Below are positions 51,328 through 60,973 of a DNA stretch of 64,000 nt, piece by piece; position 1 is the first letter of the stretch, and each line of letters begins with the position of its first letter. The notes under the pieces are model-generated. The model was not told the DNA's origin, searched no databases, and saw only the letters and a list, made by a program, of their open reading frames with translations. Source of the stretch: CAZAMI01 sp964627805 (lineage in GTDB: Archaea > Thermoproteota > Thermoprotei_A > Sulfolobales > NBVN01); contig CAZVLA010000023.1 in assembly GCA_964627805.1 (NCBI GenBank), positions 1 through 64,000 on the forward strand, given 5' to 3'. The position numbers and the translations under genes were made by a program.

Positions 51328-52145
51328 GGAGAGTAGCAATAATAGGTTGCGGAGCCATAGGTACTGAATTAGCTAAGGCAATAGATAACGGTACAGTACC
51401 TGCTGAACTAACAGCACTCTACGACATAATTAAGGATAAGTGCGTAGAACTCACTAAGTCACTTAAGAACTCATCACCTAAGGTAGTAAGTAGTATTGAT
51501 GAATTACTAAGTACTAAGCCTGACGTAGTTGTTGAAGCAGCTAGTCAGGAAGCTGTTCGTGAGTACGCACTTAAGGTACTTAAGTCAGGTGCTGAATTCA
51601 TGATAATGAGTGTAGGTGCTTTACTTGATGAGGGATTCTTCAATGAGTTAATTAAGGCTACTCGTGAGTACGGTGTTAAGGTGCATGTACCGACGGGAGC
51701 TATTGCTGGTTTAGACGCTATTAGGGCCTTAAGGTTAGTGGGTATTGATGAGGTAATTATTAGGACTAGGAAACCAGTTAAGGCACTAGCTAAGTCACCC
51801 TACGTAACAAGGTTAGGTATTGACTTAAGCAGTATTAAGGAGCCTAAAGTAATTTTCAGGGGTAGGGCTAGGGAGGCAGTTAAGGCCTTCCCAGCCAACA
51901 TTAACGTATCGGCAGCACTGACCCTAGCGGCTGGTGTTGAGGCTTACGTAGAGATAGTTGCTGACCCAACGATAAGTAGGAATGTCCATGAGATTGAGGT
52001 CAGGTCTAGAGCTAGTAGGTTATTAGTTAGGGTTGAGAACGTACCAACACCTACTAACCCTAAGACGAGTTACTTAGCTACCTTATCAGCTATTGAGGCA
52101 CTAAAGGAGATTTGTGAGGAGAGGGGTATTAAGGTAGGTACTTAA
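51324..52145 (+). CDS. nadX: L-aspartate dehydrogenase
   Basis: Makes iminoaspartate from aspartate using NAD(P)+, feeding NadA without an oxygen-dependent aspartate oxidase, which suits an anaerobe. The nucleotide-binding motif is GCGAIG at 8-13, with VPTGAIAGLDAIRA near 125 and FPANINVSAALTLAAG near 190, as in NadX enzymes. It is 273 residues long. The TTG start overlaps the nadC stop. It completes nadA-nadC-nadX. Confidence 0.92.
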   Translation: MRRVAIIGCGAIGTELAKAIDNGTVPAELTALYDIIKDKCVELTKSLKNSSPKVVSSIDELLSTKPDVVVEAASQEAVREYALKVLKSGAEFMIMSVGALLDEGFFNELIKATREYGVKVHVPTGAIAGLDAIRALRLVGIDEVIIRTRKPVKALAKSPYVTRLGIDLSSIKEPKVIFRGRAREAVKAFPANINVSAALTLAAGVEAYVEIVADPTISRNVHEIEVRSRASRLLVRVENVPTPTNPKTSYLATLSAIEALKEICEERGIKVGT

Positions 52146-52205
52146 GGAGTCATCAGCTACTCCCGTTTTAAGCCCTCCAACAACCAGTTCTTTAGTGGTG
52201 TGTAG

Positions 52206-53513
52206 ATGCTACTAGCGCACTTAGCGGATACTCACTTAGGTCACTCACAGTACGGACTTACTTGGCGTGAGGATGACGTTTACAGAGTGTTTAGGGAGGC
52301 TTTCGATGAGGCTATCCGTGAGGGTGTTGACGTTATCGTAATAGCTGGTGACTTATTCGATAGGTTTAGACCACCTAATAAGGCACTTAAGGTAGTTATT
52401 GAGGAGGTTAGTAAGGCAGTATCTAAGGGTATTAAGGTCTATGCAGTACTTGGTGAGCATGACACACCTAGGAGGCGTGACTACGCACCGCACGTAGTAA
52501 TACCTAACTTAAGGACCTTAGGGACCTCTGAAGGTAATGAGTACGACGTAGTGAGTATAGGTGGTCGTGAGTACTTCATAGCTGGGCTATCTAATCAACC
52601 AGCTAGGAGTAAGTACCTTAAGTGGCTTAAGAATAGGGTTGAGGAGTTAGGTAGGTTAGTTAAGGGTAGGAAGTCAGTACTAGTAATGCATCAATGCATT
52701 AAGCAGTTCTTCGCTTTTGAGGAGGGTATAGACTTAAGCGACATACCGAGTACCTTCACCTACGTAGCTATGGGGCACCTACATAGGAGGGTAATTAGGA
52801 AGTTAGAGAACGGCTCAGTAATAGCTTACGCAGGAAGTACTGAGATACTTAGGCGTGATGAGGTTGAGGACTGGAGGAGATACGGTAAGGGGTTCTTCAT
52901 AGTTGACTTAAGTACTGATGAACCCCACGTACATAGAGTAGACTTAAGAGTTAGGCCTCAAGTAGTCGTAATTACTGATTGGAGGAGGTACTTATCAGAC
53001 GTTAAGTCCGGATTAAGGGAGTTAAGTGAGTTATGTAACTCAAGTAAATTCGATAGAGGTATCATACATGTAGACGTAGCGATTAAGGAGGGTGTAGGCG
53101 TTAAGGATGAAGTGTATAGGAGGATTAATGAGTTAATTAGTAAGTATAAAGTAGCTTACTCAAGAATAAGAACCACCTACGTTAAGGAGCTGAGGAGGGA
53201 GGGTAATTACGTGGAGTATGAGCCAGTCATCGATGAGGTTAAGGTAGTAGCTAAGATACTAGGTAATACAGAGCATGAGCATTACTTAAGAGTCGCTAGG
53301 GAGATTATTAAGTTAAAGAACATCCTAGCAGGTGCCGAGTCAGGTGATGTAGAGGAGGTAATTAATGAATTAATTAAGTACGTTGATGTATGGTCAGATA
53401 AGATACCTGAACTACCTAAGGAACCGCCTAAGTACTTAAGTACTACCTCATTAAGTAGGGGTAGCTTAGGTAGTGGCTCAAGTGGTAAGGGATTACTTAA
53501 GTTTCTAGGGTGA
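52206..53513 (+). CDS. mre11: DNA double-strand break repair nuclease Mre11
   Basis: Manganese-dependent nuclease that acts with Rad50 in end processing. Phosphoesterase motifs are DTHLGH at 8-13, GDLFDRFRP near 50, GEHDTP at 83-88, a later MHQ, and GHLHRR near 180. The motif III reads GEHD where most Mre11 have GNHD; the Asn is a metal-site residue in studied enzymes, so the change is notable, though it may be normal in this lineage. The 435-residue product ends in a Ser/Gly-rich tail. The Rad50 start overlaps its stop. Confidence 0.94.
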   Translation: MLLAHLADTHLGHSQYGLTWREDDVYRVFREAFDEAIREGVDVIVIAGDLFDRFRPPNKALKVVIEEVSKAVSKGIKVYAVLGEHDTPRRRDYAPHVVIPNLRTLGTSEGNEYDVVSIGGREYFIAGLSNQPARSKYLKWLKNRVEELGRLVKGRKSVLVMHQCIKQFFAFEEGIDLSDIPSTFTYVAMGHLHRRVIRKLENGSVIAYAGSTEILRRDEVEDWRRYGKGFFIVDLSTDEPHVHRVDLRVRPQVVVITDWRRYLSDVKSGLRELSELCNSSKFDRGIIHVDVAIKEGVGVKDEVYRRINELISKYKVAYSRIRTTYVKELRREGNYVEYEPVIDEVKVVAKILGNTEHEHYLRVAREIIKLKNILAGAESGDVEEVINELIKYVDVWSDKIPELPKEPPKYLSTTSLSRGSLGSGSSGKGLLKFLG

Positions 53514-56359
53514 TGTACTTGATAACTATTAAGAAGGTTTACTTGAGGAACTTCATATCTCATAAAGAGACTATGTTAAGCTTCGACCGTGGAGTTACCG
53601 CGTTAGTAGGTAGGAATGGAGCTGGTAAGTCAAGTATTGTTGAGGCCATATACTTCGCATTAACTGGTGACGTACTTAGGGGGGAGTCTAGGAGAGGTGG
53701 TAGAAGTAAGAGGGGAGTAATTAATGACTACACGAAGGAGAATGAAGCAGTAGTTAAGCTGTGGCTGGACGTTGATGGTGAGGAGGTAATTATTGAGCGT
53801 AGGTGCTTCAGAAGCTCCATACAGGCTAGGCCAGTCGACAATAGAGTGTTACGTAATGGTAGGACCGTAGCTATAGGTGCTAGTGAGGTTGATAAGGAAG
53901 TATCTAAATTATTAGGTGTAAGTACTAAGACACTCAAGGAGGTCGTTAGGTCAGCCCTAGTAATACCTCAAGGAGAGGTAACTAGCTTACTGGAGTCTAG
54001 GCCTTCAGATAGGAAGTCAAGGATAGATAAGGTATTAGGTCTTGAGAATTACGAAAAAGCTAAGGAACGCCTCGATAATTACTCAATAAGTATACAGTTA
54101 AGTAATGGTACACGCCTCTCGCTATACCCTAAGAGGAATTCCTTAGAGGATCTAAGGACGACCTACTTAAACAGGTTAAGTGAGTTAAGTAGTAGAAATG
54201 AGGAGTTAAGGAAATTAATTAAGGAGGTTGATGAACTGCGTAAGTTAATCAATGAGTTAAGGAAGAAGAAAGAGGATGTTGAGGGTAAGTTAAGTAAGTT
54301 AGAAAGTGATCGTGATAGGGTTAAGAGCGAGTATGAGAGGCTTAAGGCATTAAGTGAGAATGTAGATGAGCTCAAGAGGAAGTTGAGTGAGAAGCGTAGA
54401 GCTAGGGAGGAGATCGTTAGTGAACTCAATGAATGCGTTAACGCAGAGAAGAAATTACGTAAAATTAGTGAGAAACTCAAGATCAAGGACTTAGTTAGTA
54501 AAGCTAAGGAACTCGAGGATCAGAGAAGGGAGGTTGAGAGTAGGTTAAGGGAGGTTAATGTAAGGATAGATCACCTGAGGGGTAAGTTAGAGGAGCTTAA
54601 AGAATTAAGGAGGAAGTACCCAGAAGGTATTGAGGAAGCACTCAATAAATTCAGGAAGGCTCGTGAGGAGTTAGGGAGGCTTAAGGCTGAGAGGGAGGAT
54701 CTTGAGGGTAGGGAGCGGGAGTTAAGTAACTTAGTAACTAGGTTAGATACTGAAGTGAGGGGCATTAAGGAACGCATTAATAGCGTATTAAGGAGGGCCT
54801 CTGAGGTAGTAAGTAAGGAGTTCAGTAACATTCATGAGGCATTAAAGGAGGTTAATAGTACCTTAAGTAGGGTTGAGTCTGAAGTTAATGAGTTAAGTAA
54901 TGAAGTAGTTAGTGTAAGGTCTGAGATCGAGTCATTAAGTAGGGATGAGGATGACATTAAGGGTAAGTTAAGGTACTTAAGAAGCACTGGGGAATTGAGT
55001 AAGTGCCCGCTATGCCAGCAACCACTAACACCTAAGCTTAGGAATGAGCTAATCAGTAAGTTTGAGAATGAATTAAGTATGATTAAGCTCAAGAGGGAGA
55101 AGCTTAGAGAGAAGCTACGAAGTATTGAAGCTAGGTTAGACTCCATTAAGTCACTTAGGGATAGGTTAAGGGACATCGAAGGTAGGCTTAAGGAGCTACT
55201 TAATGAAGAGGAGTTAATGAGTAGTAAGGAGAGTAAGTTGAGGGGCGCTAAGGAGGAGCTTAAGAGAATTAGGAGTAAGTTGAGTGAGCTAAGGGATAAG
55301 GAGGTAGAGCTTCAGGAGTTGATAATGAGGCTAGGTAGTGTTGAGGATGACTACAGAAGGTTTAGGAAGTTAATTGAGGAGGGGGTGTCTGAGGAGTTGC
55401 TGAATGAATTAGTTAATGAAGCTAATAACTACTTAAGTAGGTTAAGGGACATTAAGAGTGAATTAAGTGGCTTAAGGGGTAAGATTAAGGAGGTCCTAGG
55501 TACTGAGGACCTTACAAAGGCTTCTGAATTAGTTAATGAGTTGGAGCGTGAGTTCATCGAATTAAGTAGTAGGGTATCGAGGAAACCTAGGATTGAGGAG
55601 CAGCTCAGGAGAGTTAATGAGGAGATTAAGGAGTATGAAGAGGGTTTAAGGAGGGTTAAGGAGTACTTAAAGAGAATGGAGGAGCTTAGTAAGAGACTTA
55701 AGGATATTGAGGAGAGGTGTAGTGAGCTTAAGAAAGTTAAGGAGGAGTTGATAGGGGAGTTAAAAGCTACGAAGGAGAGGCTTGAGGATCGTGAAAGAAG
55801 TATTAAGGAGGTTAAGGAGTTAGTAGGTAATTTAGAGAGGGACCTTAAGACCCTTAGGGATGCCTGGCGTAAGTTATGTGTACTTAACTGGATTAGGGAT
55901 AAGGTATTTCATAAGGATGGCGCCCCCAAGTTACTTAGGAAGGAGTTAATAAGGGGTATTGAGGAGTTAATGAGGAGATACCTAGAGTACTTCAACTTAA
56001 GCTACTCAGACGTTAAGATAGATGAGGAACTCAACATATACTTAATCAGTGGTGGTACTGAGGTAGGTGTTGGTAAGTTAAGTGGTGGTGAGTCCGTAGC
56101 TACGTCAATAGCGCTGATACTCTCACTACATCAGGCAGTACTCAGGGGTAAGTTGGGGTTCCTAGTACTTGATGAACCAACCGTACACTTAGATGAGGAG
56201 AGGGTTAAGGACTTAATGGAGATAGTGAGGAACTTCAAGGGTGGTGGGGTAATACCTCAGTTAATAGTAGTTACTCACCATAATGAGGTTAGGGACGTAG
56301 CTGATACCGTATATGAAGTAACTAGGGAGAGGTACTCAGTAGTTAAGGAGGTTACTTAA
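53510..56359 (+). CDS. rad50: DNA repair ATPase Rad50
   Basis: A 949-residue SMC-like protein. It has Walker A GRNGAGKSS at 34-42, long heptad coiled coils either side of the zinc hook C499-P-L-C502, ABC signature KLSGGES near 860, and Walker B LVLDEPTVHLD near 885-895. It pairs with Mre11 to tether and process DNA ends. The start is GTG 53510 or the next ATG 53513; both overlap the mre11 stop. HerA, normally linked to Mre11-Rad50 in crenarchaea, is instead 7 kb downstream on the other strand, and no nurA is seen here. Confidence 0.96.
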   Translation: MMYLITIKKVYLRNFISHKETMLSFDRGVTALVGRNGAGKSSIVEAIYFALTGDVLRGESRRGGRSKRGVINDYTKENEAVVKLWLDVDGEEVIIERRCFRSSIQARPVDNRVLRNGRTVAIGASEVDKEVSKLLGVSTKTLKEVVRSALVIPQGEVTSLLESRPSDRKSRIDKVLGLENYEKAKERLDNYSISIQLSNGTRLSLYPKRNSLEDLRTTYLNRLSELSSRNEELRKLIKEVDELRKLINELRKKKEDVEGKLSKLESDRDRVKSEYERLKALSENVDELKRKLSEKRRAREEIVSELNECVNAEKKLRKISEKLKIKDLVSKAKELEDQRREVESRLREVNVRIDHLRGKLEELKELRRKYPEGIEEALNKFRKAREELGRLKAEREDLEGRERELSNLVTRLDTEVRGIKERINSVLRRASEVVSKEFSNIHEALKEVNSTLSRVESEVNELSNEVVSVRSEIESLSRDEDDIKGKLRYLRSTGELSKCPLCQQPLTPKLRNELISKFENELSMIKLKREKLREKLRSIEARLDSIKSLRDRLRDIEGRLKELLNEEELMSSKESKLRGAKEELKRIRSKLSELRDKEVELQELIMRLGSVEDDYRRFRKLIEEGVSEELLNELVNEANNYLSRLRDIKSELSGLRGKIKEVLGTEDLTKASELVNELEREFIELSSRVSRKPRIEEQLRRVNEEIKEYEEGLRRVKEYLKRMEELSKRLKDIEERCSELKKVKEELIGELKATKERLEDRERSIKEVKELVGNLERDLKTLRDAWRKLCVLNWIRDKVFHKDGAPKLLRKELIRGIEELMRRYLEYFNLSYSDVKIDEELNIYLISGGTEVGVGKLSGGESVATSIALILSLHQAVLRGKLGFLVLDEPTVHLDEERVKDLMEIVRNFKGGGVIPQLIVVTHHNEVRDVADTVYEVTRERYSVVKEVT

Positions 56360-56385
56360 CCTAATTAACTCAATATAATCGTAAG

Positions 56386-56973
56386 GTGTGCTCCATGGAC
56401 ATTAAGTCCCTAATTAAGTTAGTAGATGCTGTTGAGGCACTTAAGCTACTACCTAGGACAGGGTGGTTACTTAGGGGTATACATCCCTCGATAGCTGAGA
56501 CAGTCTCCTCACATACCTACGAGGTAGCTGTACTTGGCTTACTGCTTAGTCGTGAGTTAAGTGGGTTAGGTAGGGAAGTTGATGTAGGGAAAGTACTTAC
56601 TATGGCCTTAATCCACGACCTAGCTGAAGCATTCATTGGTGACTTACCCTACGAACTCACGAGGAGGTTAGGTAGTGTTAAGGAAGTTATTGAGCTCGAG
56701 GTTCTTAAGGAGTTAATCAAGGATAATGAATTAATCAGTATCATTAATGAGTACGTAAGTAAGGGAAGCACTGAAGCTAAGTTAGTTAAGCTATGCGATT
56801 ACCTATCAACCTACATACAAGCAATTAACTACTTAAACCACGGATTTACTGATGTTCAGGACATTAGGGATAGGGTTGAGGGTGTTATTAAGGAGTTGCT
56901 ATTGGATAGCGACTTAAGACCACTTAGTGAGTTAGTTAATGAGTTGATTAAGGAGTTACGTGAGAAAAACTAG
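56386..56973 (+). CDS. HD-domain nucleotidase (YfbR/COG1896-like)
   Basis: A 195-residue HD hydrolase. Metal motifs are ETVSSHT near 38-44, HD in LIHDLAEA near 76-83, and a late Asp in KLCDYLST. This set matches 5'-deoxynucleotidases of the YfbR kind, which remove phosphate from dNMPs. The GTG start (or ATG at 56395) lies 26 bases after rad50. The stop overlaps the stop of the convergent secreted-protein gene in CTAG. Confidence 0.8.
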   Translation: MCSMDIKSLIKLVDAVEALKLLPRTGWLLRGIHPSIAETVSSHTYEVAVLGLLLSRELSGLGREVDVGKVLTMALIHDLAEAFIGDLPYELTRRLGSVKEVIELEVLKELIKDNELISIINEYVSKGSTEAKLVKLCDYLSTYIQAINYLNHGFTDVQDIRDRVEGVIKELLLDSDLRPLSELVNELIKELREKN

Positions 56974-58526
56974 CTATTAGCCCAGCAGGCCTCACTACAC
57001 CCCACCCTTAGGTACTTCCTAGGTGAGTATCTAGTGTACTCACCAACACCTACGGCCTTAAAGCTATACTCCCTACCATTAATTACCGCCTTACCAGCCC
57101 ATAAAGTGAATGCCCTACCCCAAGTAGTTGTTGCGTTAGGGTTCCACCACGTACCTAAGGACCTAGGCCACGTAGGTGGCCAGTAATTAATTACCTTACC
57201 ATACATTCTTAAGTAGCCATTAGGTAACTTAGCGTATACCCTGAACCACTTAGGTTGAATACTACCGTCATCAACTACCGTGAAGTTACTAACATCCACT
57301 ACCTCACCATTAACTACCATCCTTAACTGATGCTCTAGAGTTACGTTTAGTGGTGATGGGTTTCTTGAATACGTTAGCGCTATGTAGAACCCCCTACCCT
57401 TAATCACCATACACGTAAAAGCTACTGGTGAGCCCCTACCGTGGGTTACTGCCTCCTCATTAAGTATTAGGGACCTATGTGATGCTCTATCAAATACGAA
57501 GAACCCCCTAAACACCCCCTTATGATTACCTACCTTAACAGTTACTTCAGCAGGTCCTACGACCCAGAACCCCGACCATAGGTCAATACCCTTAACTCTA
57601 GAATATATACCGTGTGGTAAGTATGTACTACCCCAACCACCTAACCACATAGGCGGTCCTTCAGGCTTACCTACGACCTTAATTAACTCCTCACTACTTC
57701 TTAAGTTAATTATTGCGTGTATCCATGTGTGGTTACTTACTACGTACTCTATGTACTGCATGTAATTATGGCTTAAGTCGTACTCGTAAACCTTAACGTA
57801 GTTACTCCCCTCCTCGTAATACAGTGGCCCCGTGAATAACGTATTAAGTACCCTCCACTTACCACCGATGAATACTCTAGGTCTGAACACACCCTCCGTA
57901 GGGCTTAGGGGTAGCCTACCTTGATACGCTACTACCTTACCATCCTCAGACCTACCTACAGCGACTAGTATGAAGCAACTAAGTACCCAATTACGGTCAT
58001 TTCGAGGGTACGTTAAGTAGCCGTACTTACTCCTTACGAAGACCGTACCTAGTGGTACGAAGTCCCACTTGCTAGGTTGCTTAGTACTCACTAGTGCGTA
58101 CGGCTTAATAGTGAAGTTAAGCTTACTTACTGACCCCCTAAGTACTGGGTTGCTGAGGAGTTCCTCAGCCTTCTTAAGTAATTCCTCAGCCCTACCTAAA
58201 TCACCCCTCCTTAAGTACCAAGCACTAGATAGTAGTAGGTAGTGAGCGTAGGTAGTGTCGTAGCCCTCACTATGGAGCTTACGGGCCTTACTGATTAACG
58301 ACTTAATGACGTCCTTGAGGCTCTCACTACTAGTTACTGCCTTAGTTAGTTTAGTTAGTTTAGTTAGTGATGCGTTACTACCTATTACCTCAGTATTAAT
58401 GCTTCCTGAGGATTTACCTGGAGTGCCTCGGTAGCTACTATTAATTACTAATACGTAATACAGTAATGAAATAGTCACTACTGATGTGAGGACTAAAGTA
58501 ATGATTAAGTACTTATACCTACCCAT
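56970..58526 (-). CDS. Exported protein of unknown function (lipocalin-like middle part)
   Basis: A 518-residue protein with an N-terminal signal anchor (about 3-25). A helical region follows, with a TPR-like hairpin (YAHYLLLSSAWYLRRGDLGRAEELLKKAEELL, about 95-127), then about 380 residues of beta-rich sequence with many Trp and Tyr (for example GGWGSTYLPHGIYSRVKG). Parts recall the AttH/CrtC lipocalin-like fold, but I cannot confirm it. The ATG at 58526 has GGTG ahead; a GTG at 58535 is the alternative. Probably a surface enzyme or binding protein. Confidence 0.6.
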   Translation of the reverse strand: MGRYKYLIITLVLTSVVTISLLYYVLVINSSYRGTPGKSSGSINTEVIGSNASLTKLTKLTKAVTSSESLKDVIKSLISKARKLHSEGYDTTYAHYLLLSSAWYLRRGDLGRAEELLKKAEELLSNPVLRGSVSKLNFTIKPYALVSTKQPSKWDFVPLGTVFVRSKYGYLTYPRNDRNWVLSCFILVAVGRSEDGKVVAYQGRLPLSPTEGVFRPRVFIGGKWRVLNTLFTGPLYYEEGSNYVKVYEYDLSHNYMQYIEYVVSNHTWIHAIINLRSSEELIKVVGKPEGPPMWLGGWGSTYLPHGIYSRVKGIDLWSGFWVVGPAEVTVKVGNHKGVFRGFFVFDRASHRSLILNEEAVTHGRGSPVAFTCMVIKGRGFYIALTYSRNPSPLNVTLEHQLRMVVNGEVVDVSNFTVVDDGSIQPKWFRVYAKLPNGYLRMYGKVINYWPPTWPRSLGTWWNPNATTTWGRAFTLWAGKAVINGREYSFKAVGVGEYTRYSPRKYLRVGCSEACWANS

Positions 58527-58627
58527 GAGGTACACCGGTAGTTAACGCGTAGTCGTACTTAGTAAGGAATTCCCTAAGTAGGGACTGGAACGATTAAGGA
58601 ACGAGGACTGGAACATAAGTAATTAAA

Positions 58628-58637
58628 TTTATTTTAA
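58628..58637 (+). promoter_or_regulatory. TATA box for the C/D box RNA
   Basis: TTTATTTTAA is centred about 28 bases before the C box at 58661, placing a start site a few bases ahead of it. No protein gene starts nearby on this strand, which supports a dedicated RNA promoter. Confidence 0.55.
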
Positions 58638-58660
58638 ACTCTCGAACACTTACTTACTCA

Positions 58661-58709
58661 GTGATGAGTCCGTAGGGAAGTGATTGATGATCGTGGAGTT
58701 TTCGGCTGA
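58661..58709 (+). ncRNA. C/D box 2'-O-methylation guide RNA
   Basis: C box GTGATGA (58661-58667), a 12-base guide, D'-like GTGA (58680-58683), C' TTGATGA (58684-58690), a 15-base guide, and D box CTGA (58706-58709). The C-to-D length is 49 bases, the same as in the RNA at 44.66-44.71 kb, and the D'/C' junctions of the two are nearly identical (GTGATTGATGA and GCGATTGATGA). A correctly placed TATA box precedes it. The rRNA or tRNA targets were not recognised. Confidence 0.7.
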
Positions 58710-58767
58710 TTATAGCGATCTTGTTGTTACGTGTTTAAAAAGGATGGGTTTAAGTTTATTAATTACT

Positions 58768-60603
58768 TTAGGACCTCATGTTGTAGTCAGGTGTTGTGAA
58801 GTTCTGTACTACGTACGGGAATACTGCTTTATCTAGGATATGGCCTGCCGTATCCTTAGCTACGTATACAGCATTTGTTGAGTTGAAGGTAACTACTACG
58901 TACATTGGCCTAGCGTATGCTGAGGCCATGAACGGTCTTATAGCGCATGCACCACCCTTGACGTACGGGTCTGTTGGTGCTCCCCAAGTACCTACTACTA
59001 CGTATGTCGTACCCTCGTTACTGCTGTGCTCTAGCTCGTACACGTACTTATAACCGACCTTAGTCCACGGCTTATTAACGGGTACTTCCTCGATCTTAAC
59101 CGTCCTTATCGGCCATGACCTCATGTAGTTATGTACGTGTCCATTAAAGACGAAGTCCGTATGGTACTTCTCAATTATTGGTGCCCAGTACTTAAGCAGT
59201 ACCTCGCTCGGGTATCCAGTACCGCTTGTGTAGCAGTCGTAGTATGGTACGTGGAAGGCAACCACCTTCCACCTAGCGTGAGTAGTTGCTAAGGTACTGT
59301 TTAGGAAGCTAAGCTCCTCAGTAGCTTCCTTAACCATCGGGCCCCACCAAGTACCTACGCACCCACCCGTAGTTGCTAGAGCTACTAAGTGCACGTTCGG
59401 GAAGTCTAGAGCGAACCACAACTCATTGCTTGGGTTAGCGAATAGCCCCTTGAACCACTCGTAAGTCGACTCTACGTTAGGCCATGCACCCATCTCGTGA
59501 TTACCTATAACGGCTATTATGGGTATTACCCTACCATCCGAGGTTATTAAGTTATTAGTTACGTCCTCAAACCACTGAACCCACTCACTCCAGTCATTAC
59601 CCTTCTCAACCATGTCGCCAACGAATACTACGGCGTCCGGATCCTCCTTAGCTACTGCCTTACTAACCCATATCCTAGAGTATGGGAAGTTCGATATGGT
59701 TGTCGGGTGGTACTTAATCTCCTCACCAGGTGCTACATCACCCCAAGGCCTCCTACTATCACCCGCGAATACTATCTTGACTGGCTGGTTAGGGCTTAAG
59801 GTCCTGAACTTAAGCTCCCTAGACCAGCCGCCAGGGCCTCCTACTCTGAAGTAGTACGTAGTGCCTGGCTGTAGGTTCTTTAGGGTTACTTCATGCCAGT
59901 AACCTGGGAAGCACTTACCGTAGGCGCATACCCTATGAACGGTAGCTGTTGCCTTATACCTGTAGTCACTTACGCTATCACGATGTACTGTATCATAGAC
60001 TACGGTGTTACCGCTTACGTCGTAGCGTGTCCACCACATAATAGTTATCGTGTGGTAAACATCATTAACTGCCCAGCTTAAGTGAATGAACTTGGGCGGG
60101 TCATCAAGGACTACCGACCTAGCTATATTAACGGTTACGTCGTAACTACCTGCAGGTATGTCAGCACAAGCCTTAACCTCTAGAGTAACCGTTACTGACT
60201 CGCCGGGCTGTATTACGAAGTGAGCTACGCCATCATCAAGTAAGTCCCAAGTCCTATCCTCGCCATTAACTGTTAGCGTAAGTACGTCGAAGCCCCTACC
60301 ATCACTTAACTTATCCCAGCTCCAAGGCAGTATAACGCTTACGTTCATTAGGTAATTCTTATCGCCGTTGTTAGTTACTATGAACTTCATAGTACCTTCG
60401 CTACCGGGGGTCATGGTGGTCGGTAATCCCTGAACCTTATAGACCCTTATAGGCTCCTCAACAGTTACTCTAGACCTAATAACTATTCCGTAGTTTATGA
60501 GGACCGCGTAGGTTATTAATGAGCTAGCTACTAACGCTAGTATTAAGGTTATTACTAATGTATTACCGAAAACCTTCGATAATCTCATGTAGAACACCGT
60601 CAA
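58768..60603 (-). CDS. Exported PAP-like metallophosphoesterase
   Basis: A 611-residue exported enzyme. A signal anchor (about 12-38) is followed by an alpha-galactosidase NEW3-like domain (about 45-155), a fibronectin-type purple-acid-phosphatase N-domain (about 170-270), and a calcineurin-like phosphoesterase. Motifs are FAGDSRRPWG, VVFVGDMVEKG, VIGNHEMG, VAFHVPYY and FNGHVHNYMRSWP. The PAP Tyr of GDxxY is absent (GDMVE), so it is not a classic purple enzyme. It could release phosphate from organic substrates outside the cell. The TTG start fits a TATA (rc of 60627-60634) 28 bases upstream; ATG 60588 is an alternative. Confidence 0.82.
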   Translation of the reverse strand: MTVFYMRLSKVFGNTLVITLILALVASSLITYAVLINYGIVIRSRVTVEEPIRVYKVQGLPTTMTPGSEGTMKFIVTNNGDKNYLMNVSVILPWSWDKLSDGRGFDVLTLTVNGEDRTWDLLDDGVAHFVIQPGESVTVTLEVKACADIPAGSYDVTVNIARSVVLDDPPKFIHLSWAVNDVYHTITIMWWTRYDVSGNTVVYDTVHRDSVSDYRYKATATVHRVCAYGKCFPGYWHEVTLKNLQPGTTYYFRVGGPGGWSRELKFRTLSPNQPVKIVFAGDSRRPWGDVAPGEEIKYHPTTISNFPYSRIWVSKAVAKEDPDAVVFVGDMVEKGNDWSEWVQWFEDVTNNLITSDGRVIPIIAVIGNHEMGAWPNVESTYEWFKGLFANPSNELWFALDFPNVHLVALATTGGCVGTWWGPMVKEATEELSFLNSTLATTHARWKVVAFHVPYYDCYTSGTGYPSEVLLKYWAPIIEKYHTDFVFNGHVHNYMRSWPIRTVKIEEVPVNKPWTKVGYKYVYELEHSSNEGTTYVVVGTWGAPTDPYVKGGACAIRPFMASAYARPMYVVVTFNSTNAVYVAKDTAGHILDKAVFPYVVQNFTTPDYNMRS

Positions 60604-60973
60604 GTAGTAGTACGTAACCCATAGTGATAAATTTTTCTTTAACTACTTAAATTACGTAAACTTCAGGTCATTAAATAATCCACTAAAAACATCTGTATTA
60701 CGTAACGTATTAGTAAACTGATTATTAATACTGACTATGCTTATAACTACGGCATTAATGAACAGTCTTAATTACTGATCAATAGTTAGGTTAAGTACTT
60801 ATGAATTACTTCATAGGTACTTCACGTAACGTAACAAGTTACTGTAGCTACGTAAAATAGCGAATTTAGTGTAGGGATTACTTAATTACTCAATATCTTA
60901 AGGTTAATTAAGTGAGTTTAGGTTAATTATTTTATTTATGCCTAACAACTACTCTTGAGTTAGGTAAATATTC
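60604..60973. other. Intergenic region with divergent promoters
   Basis: This 370-base AT-rich gap has a minus-strand TATA for the phosphoesterase at 60627-60634 and a plus-strand TTTTATTTA at 60930-60938 for the transporter. ATTACGTAACGTATTA near 60707 and CACGTAACGTAAC near 60827 share the word ACGTAACGTA; they may be sites for a common regulator. No gene or RNA recognised. Confidence 0.4.
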
